Shown piece by piece: positions 56,201 through 64,000 of a stretch of DNA of 64,000 bases. The position numbers were made by a program, and so were the translations under genes. Numbering within the stretch: the first letter of the stretch is position 1; every line of letters starts with the position of its first letter. The DNA is from Phoebastria nigripes (taxonomy: Eukaryota > Chordata > Aves > Procellariiformes > Diomedeidae): the NCBI GenBank assembly GCA_035582835.1, contig JAYKAV010002031.1, positions 857,276-921,275 of the forward strand. Reading direction: 5' to 3'. Below the pieces are notes generated by a model that did not search any database, was not told where the DNA came from, and saw only the letters and a program-made list of their open reading frames with translations.

Positions 56201-59200
56201 AATCCCTACTTGCTTCAAAACATAGCTCTTTTCAACTAAATTATCTACTGGTATATTTATGGATGCTCAGTTTCATTATAGTCAAGGCCTATAAAATATA
56301 ATTTTATTAAACATGCCACTGAAAGCATTTGCAATACACAAGACACATTAACTGTATTGTTATCTGAANTGATACAATATTCACCAGTGATGCAGGAAGA
56401 AGCAAAGTATCTCTTCCCTGTGAGGTCAGTGGGGTTTGAGGTCTGAACTCACTCCACAGTGTTTCCCTCAATGAGGCACTAATGGGTTTTTTTGTACTTC
56501 GCTATCTCTGTTTTGTTGGGGCAGGAAAAGATGAGGGAGGACCTCAGAGGACAAGAAAATCACATTTCTTTAAGAAACCAGCCTAAATCTCTGAGCAAAG
56601 AAAGGTTTCACAAACCTTTCTGAAGTATGTTTGGGGGCTATGCTTGGTAAGAATCTAGTAAAGTCCTTCCCCTGCCCAACACATACATGTGGAAGCTGCA
56701 GGGCAGTAATCTCCACATCACTTCTATGAGTGGTCCTGCTTCCAAGATTTATCTCCCTGTGACGAAGGAAAGTACAAGAGGCTTTTTCTACCTTCTCTCT
56801 CCTCAGTCAGTTCAATAATGGTGTTTCTGTGGGAGGAAGACGTAATACAGCATCATTTGGGAGGATGTGAATTTACCACACCCACACACTGTAGTTACAC
56901 CACATACTGTTCTGCTCCCACCTGGTTTGGGGGAACACATCCCAAGGACTAAAGCAGGAACAAGAACAGATCTCTGGAGTGTCCAAGGTTTCCTTTTAGT
57001 TGAGTTTCAGATAGTTTTGCTTTGCTCTGACATCATGATTTAGTGAAGAAAGGACTAGTAGAAGTCATGTACCTCAGTATATATTGATTTTTTTTTTTTT
57101 TTTTTTTTAAAAAAAAATAAATGATGACTGGCATAATGATGAACTTTCTCGAAAGTTTATCCCAGTTTCCCGTGAACGTTGTTGAATTGGAGGATTTGAT
57201 GCTGGCACAGTGTTACATATAAAAATGATGGAAAATATTTTCTAATCTTCTGCGTTGTAAATAATTGTTCTAGGGAAAGCAGGTTGTACTAGCTGCTCTC
57301 AGAGAAAATGATTAGTGTTTCTAAATAAGCACCCAACAAATCCTAGCCAAGAGAAGGAGCTTCACAGAAAAATTGTCCGAGTTGTTGAACATTGCGAATC
57401 TCGTTCAACATTGTGGTCAATGATGATAAATGGAGGTTTGGTAATACCACAAATTGAGTTAAAGAAAAAAATACACAGCTCTTTCCTCACGTCTATCAGG
57501 GGGCAAGCATCAAGGACACTGCAGTTAACTAGAATTTTGGGTGGGGGTGAAGTCATTCAGCCTGGCGCTGCCCCCTACGGACTGATTCACCCCCAATGAC
57601 ACTGCTGGTCTTTGCAGGTGGTTTATCCAAAATGACAGCCCCAAAATAGGGGGAGATCATAATAGCCTTTCAAATTGGAGTATAGGAACTAGAAAGAAAT
57701 CTGGTTGCAGCAGACTCACAGGGAATTCTTGTTTGTGCACTTTGAAATAAAGTTAGAAATGGAGAAAGCATTAAAAAAACCCAAGCAAATAGGTGTAGTT
57801 AAGATAGCATTGCAACAGTAGATGAAAATGTCCTCTATGTTAGAATATGATGGATGTCACTGAAAAGAAAGTAAGCCATGTCCAAATTAAAATAACAACA
57901 TTGGGCTAATTGCTCTATGGCAATATTCCCATCCACCTCAACATCAAATAGGATTACAGGAATTGGATGATGAATGCTCTGTTTGCTCTCTTTGCAGGCA
58001 AAGACTCCAACCATAACTGCAATTCATAGGTGTCCGAGTGTTTTCTCAGTCATTGAAACATATATTATGTCACTTGAAGAAATGCCCAAAATATTGTACA
58101 TTTAAAGGTACAGGTGATTTGATTATCAGACCCACTTGCTGCAAGCAAGATGGCATTCATATGTGCTCTTTTGACCTCTTGGTCTTGCCTCAGTAGGAAG
58201 TTATTTGTCACTGGTCTTCAAGAGCAGGAGTACAGAGTGCTAAGCCTCTGACCATTGCAGTCAACACTGGTCAGGAAAAAACCCAACAGAGTTGCTTAGA
58301 GTTGTTCTTTTAAGTCACATCCTCAGGTACGGACCTTTCTGTGGTGTTTGACTGATCTTTGGCTGTGGAAAATAGGCCATCAGACCTCCAGTCATATAAA
58401 TAGGATAGGGGATTTTTTTTCTCAGACAAAGCAACTTCTGAAGGGAGATTTATAGTGAACAATTAAGTGAACAGGAGTTGCATTGCGCTGCTTAGTCAGA
58501 GGGTCTAATCAGATGTATGAACAGGAATGCTGAATGTAAACCAAGTGATAACATAACATCGTGGTGTTTGGCATGGGGGTAATAGCACTGCACGGAGCAC
58601 GCAGGAGCTAGTATCCACAGCTGATAAACTGGAGGGACTTCCAGATGGGCTATGAGAATGGTCACTTGACTACCATGTTTAATAAGGGAAGAATTAGGGC
58701 TGAGATCAGAGAAGGCTGAAAAAAGAATGTTTCCTGTACCTTTCCCTGGGAAAGAGAAATTTTAGAAGAAGTTATTATATCCAGCAGTCAAAATTGTAAG
58801 ATGCAAGGATGAAAAGCAAGTGAGACAAATTCAGAATTGGAATAAGCAGCAAAATTTATTCTGATGCCAGTTTCTTTACTGCTTAATTAATGATAATTGG
58901 CAATGGATTCCCCATGATTTGAAAATTTTAAAGATTGTTCCTAAAAAGAAAAATAGTGATACATTCAAATTCAAATAGGAATTAATTCAGCAAAGTCTGC
59001 AGTCTAAAAACTGCTCTACATAGCCATAGCTGTCACTTCTGGCTTTATAATCCATTAACCAGCTATACGTGGAAGTGAAACACAATCATTGTTTAGGAAG
59101 TGGACAAACCATCCATATATTATCACCTGCAATGGAGGAATAATTTCTTTTTAAATTAAAAAAAAAAAAAAGGAGGGTAAGCCACAAAAAAGAGAACATG

Positions 59201-62200
59201 GCTTCTTGTACCACTGTTATCCCATGTTTTTAAAAGATATACCTAGTTTAGAAGTCAGATTGTACCACTGTCCTTGAAGTGCTGGTATTTTTTGGTTGAA
59301 ACATTGATAATCCTTTAGCTAGTAACATAAAGAGATTCATAATATTGAGCAAGTTATGATTTTCAGGTGGCAGTGGCTACAACTGTGACAAGAAGAACTC
59401 ACTATTTTTATTCAGACTGGTTTAGGCAGGGGTTTGCTCCTGAAGGAGTGAAAACAAATAAGAACCAGTTTTATTTTACCCTTGGTAATACTAAAAGGTG
59501 AAGTGAGACACACACTGGAGTGTATAGGTGCTGCTTTATGATTTTTGGACACCCACACAGAAATCCCTTTATTATTGTTGTTCCATCCCTAGTTTGTTTC
59601 TCATAGTAATTACAAACTAATTGACTTGTGCAGTTACTTCTAGAGAACTGTGGAAAAAGCAAAAGGAAAAAAAACCAGCAACATGGGAAAACAGTAAAGA
59701 AATATATGAAGAAAAATATATAAGGTAGGATAATAACCACTGGTAAGGGAGGACAGGAAAAAGAGTTGAAGCCTTGTATAGGAAAAATAATAAGCAGAGG
59801 AACTGAGGAATGAAGTTGGAATGTGCAGACTGGGAGCTCAGGGAACATTTCCCTATTATAAAGTACTTTTAATGATACTCTCTTAAAAAAAAAAAAAAAA
59901 CCACAAACAAAAAAACCTCCAAAACACCACAAAATGGGGGGGAGGGGACATAGGGGAGAGATATTTCTCTGTAATCCATTCTCTAGTTCTAATATTTTCT
60001 ATCTTTTATATCAAATACTCTGAAATCTCAGATTAATTTTTATATGATATTGTATCACGTACAGAAGAAAAACTACAACTGAAATTACACTAGAGCTCAC
60101 CAGTGATTTATAAAAAAATATGCAATTAGCAGAGGTCATAAATTGGTATCAGACAGAAATTTAGAAAAGAAACTGAATTGGAGATTTTATCACCATTATT
60201 AAAATCCTAAGGAATACTCTGGGTTATCTAAAATAAACCACTTAACACCTTATTTTTTACCACAGGAGTTCCACAGAGGATTGATAAATCATTGCAGAGT
60301 CCCCATACTTCTATCATTAGAGTTTCTCAAGTTCCACTTGTCATCCGAGTGTCTATTGCTATGAGTGCTACTTGTAAACAAGCATGAGGGTGAACATTCA
60401 CCAGCCCTGAGTGGAGCTGCCAGTTCTGCAGGGGCTGCTGCTAGCTTTTGTATATCCCAAACTAATTTACTCAAAATAGGTGCAATTTGAAGTAACTAAC
60501 TACGTAATTTTTGAACACGTTAGGTGCATAGACAGAATCTAGTATGGTAAGAAAAAATTCAAATTAAACCATTGAATTCAAGTAACATCTTCCAGTAACA
60601 TTAGTGAGAACTGAAATGACCCTCAAAAAGAGTAAATACACAGTTTTAACAGAAACTATCAGCTAATTTAACTGCCTTATACCACAAAATGTGAAAATAC
60701 AAACATGCACACCCATGCACACAGACAGATCAAACCTGCTCTGCTCCTCTAGCAACGAAGAGATAGACAGAAAAATAGATTTAGGGATTTTGTTATAGCT
60801 GATATGAAATGCAAAAATTATGTCAGATTCTGGCCCATTCCTCTCATTAGTACAAAAGAGGGTATCTTGGGACGCTTGTAGTTCAATTGCTAATCACCTC
60901 CCTTTTCTATTAATTTGGCAGTACATAAACAATGCAATTACTACAAAAGAGAGGCTTTGGGTTTTTTTGTTCTCAGCGTGACTTTCTGTTATTTCATGCT
61001 AAACTCAAGAACTTAGTGCCATGGCACACAAGTGTGGAGATGTTCTGACAGTTTAATTCCCTTCACGGTAAAACTCTGTTAAGCCAGCATTCGTACTTGT
61101 AATATGGAACAGTATGACGCCAAGTAAATGGTGTGTCTTATTGGAAGAAACAATTAACAGTAAGGAGAAGTAATAGCCTGTCTTTGTGGGTTTATGCGGC
61201 AGAATAAACCTTTTTGATAGGCAGAAAGAGGGAGAAGTCCTATCTTTAGGCTGTGATCATGTTGAGCAACACCCTGACTTACATCANTTTTCAGCTGTTA
61301 AAAATGAGCACCTCAGGCAATGTGGTGGCAAGAGTTGATGGGAAAGACACCATGCAATTATGGGCCCTTGTAGAGCAGAAAATGGGCAAATTGAAAGAGA
61401 GCTAGATTTGATTGGGGGTGAGGGGAGAAATCAATAATTTGGTGGCACGGTAGGTAGAAAATTAATGAACTGGGGGGAAAGCAATTACTTGTTTGATAGG
61501 GAAGCTGATGGAGGCAGAGAGTGGTGCCACAGAGTGGTTTTGGAACACACATACTTTTCATAACACTAAGATGCAAAGCCTTTCTGTCTGAGCAGATATT
61601 TAAGAGCACTGGCTGGTTAATTTTTTTCCCAATAAGGATATTCATCTGGATGGCTGGTGACTGTTATGTGGAAAGCAAAATTATTGCTGTTTTATTTCTG
61701 AAATAATTTTTGCATCATGTTTTCCATTTCCTCAGAGGGGCTCTGAGCTTCCATTAGGCAGTCCTCCAGTATATTTGTATCTTTTTAACTTTTTTAAGCT
61801 GAAGTCAGTTTAACATGGTCAGTAATAAACAATTCAAAATGTTTCAGCCATTTCTCTACACTACTACGACCCCTACAATGAATATTCCATTTCTCTCTGA
61901 AGTTGTCATCAGGAATCAGAACTCAATTAGGCAGCGTATGGATTACTTCACATAGTATTTAAGGGACATGATTTGCGTGTGTTTGTTCTGGGTTATCTGA
62001 CTTGTCGACTTCTAGAAGTAACTTTTCAAGCTATAAATATAGCCAACATCTCCACATATAAACTCTCTATGCATATTCACTTTGCAAATGATTGAAAACC
62101 TGCACCTTGACATGTATTACATGTCCAGCAGCTTGTATAGCAAAGTCAGCTATATTAATTACTTTTGAAGATTAATTAAAAACAAAGAGATGCTTTAGCA

Positions 62201-64000
62201 CATGCACATATGGAGACCTTTTCTACCTTGAAAGCACAAACACTTTTTCTTATTTTAAAAAATATGCATTCCACTGTTGGAGTAATTGTCACTATGCGTT
62301 TACTTTTTAAAGGAAATTGCCTTTAAAGAGGCAAATGGTATTACAAAGAAACAGAACAGTGGTGTCAAGCATCAAGACAGATGACTACTGAAGAGCTTGA
62401 ACNGAAAACTGAATTACAGCCTGAGTTACGAGATGCTTCATGATTTATTTGTTACTCTGTTCCCGTAGAACCCAGGAAAACATTCAGACTGAGGGAGAGA
62501 TCGTCTTACTCTCACCTCCGCTGGGTCTAGAATAAATTGTTTGATTTTTACTTTAATGCACCTAAACCTAAAGGAAGGGGAATTACATTATTGATTAGAG
62601 AGAGTCAGGTACGCTTGGATGCTGTCCAAATCCTCATACAGCTTTAACAGTCCTCTGTGTCTTAGCTTGCAATATGCTTTTTTTCCTCTTACATTCCTGG
62701 AGCTCACAGTGATGCTGCAAATTATGAAGCATTAATGTAAAATTCAGTATTTTGAAACAAAGGGCAGAGCAGTACAAACAAGTTGCATGAAGCTCAGTCA
62801 ATAACAGCTGTAGTTGTCAGTTTGCTATATACAGCTCAGTGACATTACAGGAAGATCTAGAATCACCCAACTCTTCCCCCAGTGCCTTTGTTTTTTCATT
62901 CCACAGCAATAATGCTTGTCCTCCAGTAGTTTTTCTTCCGTCTTTATCTAGGAAGACTTCTGATGGGGCTTGGATGTGACCTCGTTCCTCAGAAGTTCCT
63001 GGGAGCTCACACTATTTCATATAAAACAAGAGACTCTTTGGGAATAAACTAGTTAAGGACCAGTTGCAACAGCGTAATTCCCCTATTTCCTCCAGTACCG
63101 CATGACACAAGTACTGGAATGTTCCCATTCCCAGAGCACCCAGTTCAGTGAAACAGCTCTGATTACTAATATGTTCAAATAAATGCTTTCCTCGATACCT
63201 TTAATTTTTAATATTGAGTGCAACAGTACTTCTCAGTGGGAATGAGCCCTAAAGCTACAAGACATTAACCAGTATGTTTGTATGTAGAGAGATTTTTCCT
63301 GAATGAAGTTTAAAAAAATGTATGGTTTCCCCTGCCTGTAGTGCTCCTGGAGCTCCTGTGTCACTGTCCCTTTTGTTTAAAACAAAACCAAATCATCTTC
63401 TAGCATCAGCTCCCACAGCACGTACAGACTGCTGACAGGCACCCCAAATAAATACACAGTAACACTGGTTTCCTAGAAAAGGTCCATACAAACAACAACT
63501 GTAATTCAAATAAGGCAACTAAAACAAATTTTAGAAAAACTCAGAAATAAAAGACATTTCTTCCTATAAATACTATTTTCTTCCAGCGACAGTTTGCACT
63601 TTGCTTCAATGAAAAGCATTGATACTGCTGCCAAATACACCAAATATTTCCCTTTCAAAATCAATAGTATTTCTCCTGTTGGCTTTTGTGGCAGAGATTC
63701 TGAATGAAAAATACTGAAATATTGTAGGCTGGTCTTTTACCATTAGATGATGTCATAACAACTATTACAAAAAATATGATTTTTGCCTATGTATCATCAC
63801 AGTTTTCTACGGAAGAATGCTACCAACTGAAAGCTAACAAAAAAAGTCCTGCGTTTATTTCAGCTGCAAATTTAACTAGTTAATAAAGCATGAGAACTAA
63901 TGACTCGGATGCAAGAACAAGCACAGGGTATACCATAGGCTTAAACATTAGCTGCTGTGGTGTTTTTATATGCAAAATCTGCATTCAATTCAGGAAATAA
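53243..64000 (-). other. AK5: AK5 intron (3' part, continues beyond window)
   Basis: 10.8 kb without a recognisable exon. The next exon upstream should encode the lid of kinase domain 1 and the segment resembling LVKYFQEKGLI; I searched the minus strand for it and did not find it. The stretch is AT-rich with a T21/A9 homopolymer pair (57088-57117) and an A/C-rich then G-rich patch near 59885-59950. N calls at 53717, 56369, 61287 and 62403. Confidence 0.75.

Noticed and set aside
59471..59932. 153-codon minus-strand frame
   Set aside because: Phe-rich and partly built on A/C-rich low-complexity sequence, with no resemblance to the missing AK5 exon or any known protein.
53243..64000. Search for the upstream AK5 exon encoding the lid of kinase domain 1
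   Set aside because: No minus-strand stretch resembling the DGFPRD, RPDDN or LVKYFQEKGL segments was found; the exon most likely lies beyond the window.

Overview
The window looks like a stretch of bird nuclear genome. Four fragments of the avian non-LTR retrotransposon CR1 are recognisable, all on the minus strand, together with one short LTR of an avian endogenous-retrovirus type. The genes are vertebrate, intron-rich and in an order known from amniotes. I cannot name the species. The assembly is a draft: it has one 290-base gap (34642-34931) and about twenty isolated N calls.

Layout. Positions 1-1204 hold the last two coding exons of ZZZ3 on the plus strand. They encode the ZZ-type zinc finger and the conserved C-terminus. 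A 3' UTR of roughly 1.2 kb follows, with a likely poly(A) signal at 2391-2396. From 5649 to the right edge, on the minus strand, lies the 3' half of AK5 (adenylate kinase 5). Nine coding exons can be placed with consistent splice sites and reading phase: 53152-53242, 46383-46459, 31336-31378, 30174-30218, 20396-20559, 19244-19360, 15081-15269 and the terminal exon 5649-5759, which makes eight in the window; at least one further exon set (the first kinase domain) lies beyond 64000. Joined, the eight exons encode 278 residues: the tail of the first kinase domain, an acidic linker, and the complete second kinase domain. ZZZ3 and AK5 are convergent, as in the human 1p31 region, with 4.4 kb between the two stop codons.

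Nearly all the rest is AK5 intron: AT-rich sequence with simple repeats, GT-rich low-complexity islands, homopolymers, G-run clusters, CR1 fragments (12.5, 26.1, 28.7-29.25 and 45.5-45.8 kb), an 88-bp internally deleted LTR with a 5-bp target duplication (24061-24148), and a GC-rich island near 21.1-22.06 kb. No RNA gene, CRISPR array, intact mobile element or additional complete protein-coding gene could be supported.

The most interesting coding observation is in the second AK5 kinase domain. The P-loop is intact, but two arginines that bind or act on substrates in adenylate kinases appear replaced (by Gln and Gly), and the protein ends with a longer tail than I recall for human AK5. ZZZ3 is a chromatin reader and subunit of the ATAC acetyltransferase complex, while AK5 is a cytosolic nucleotide kinase of neural tissue. 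They are neighbours but have no known joint pathway.
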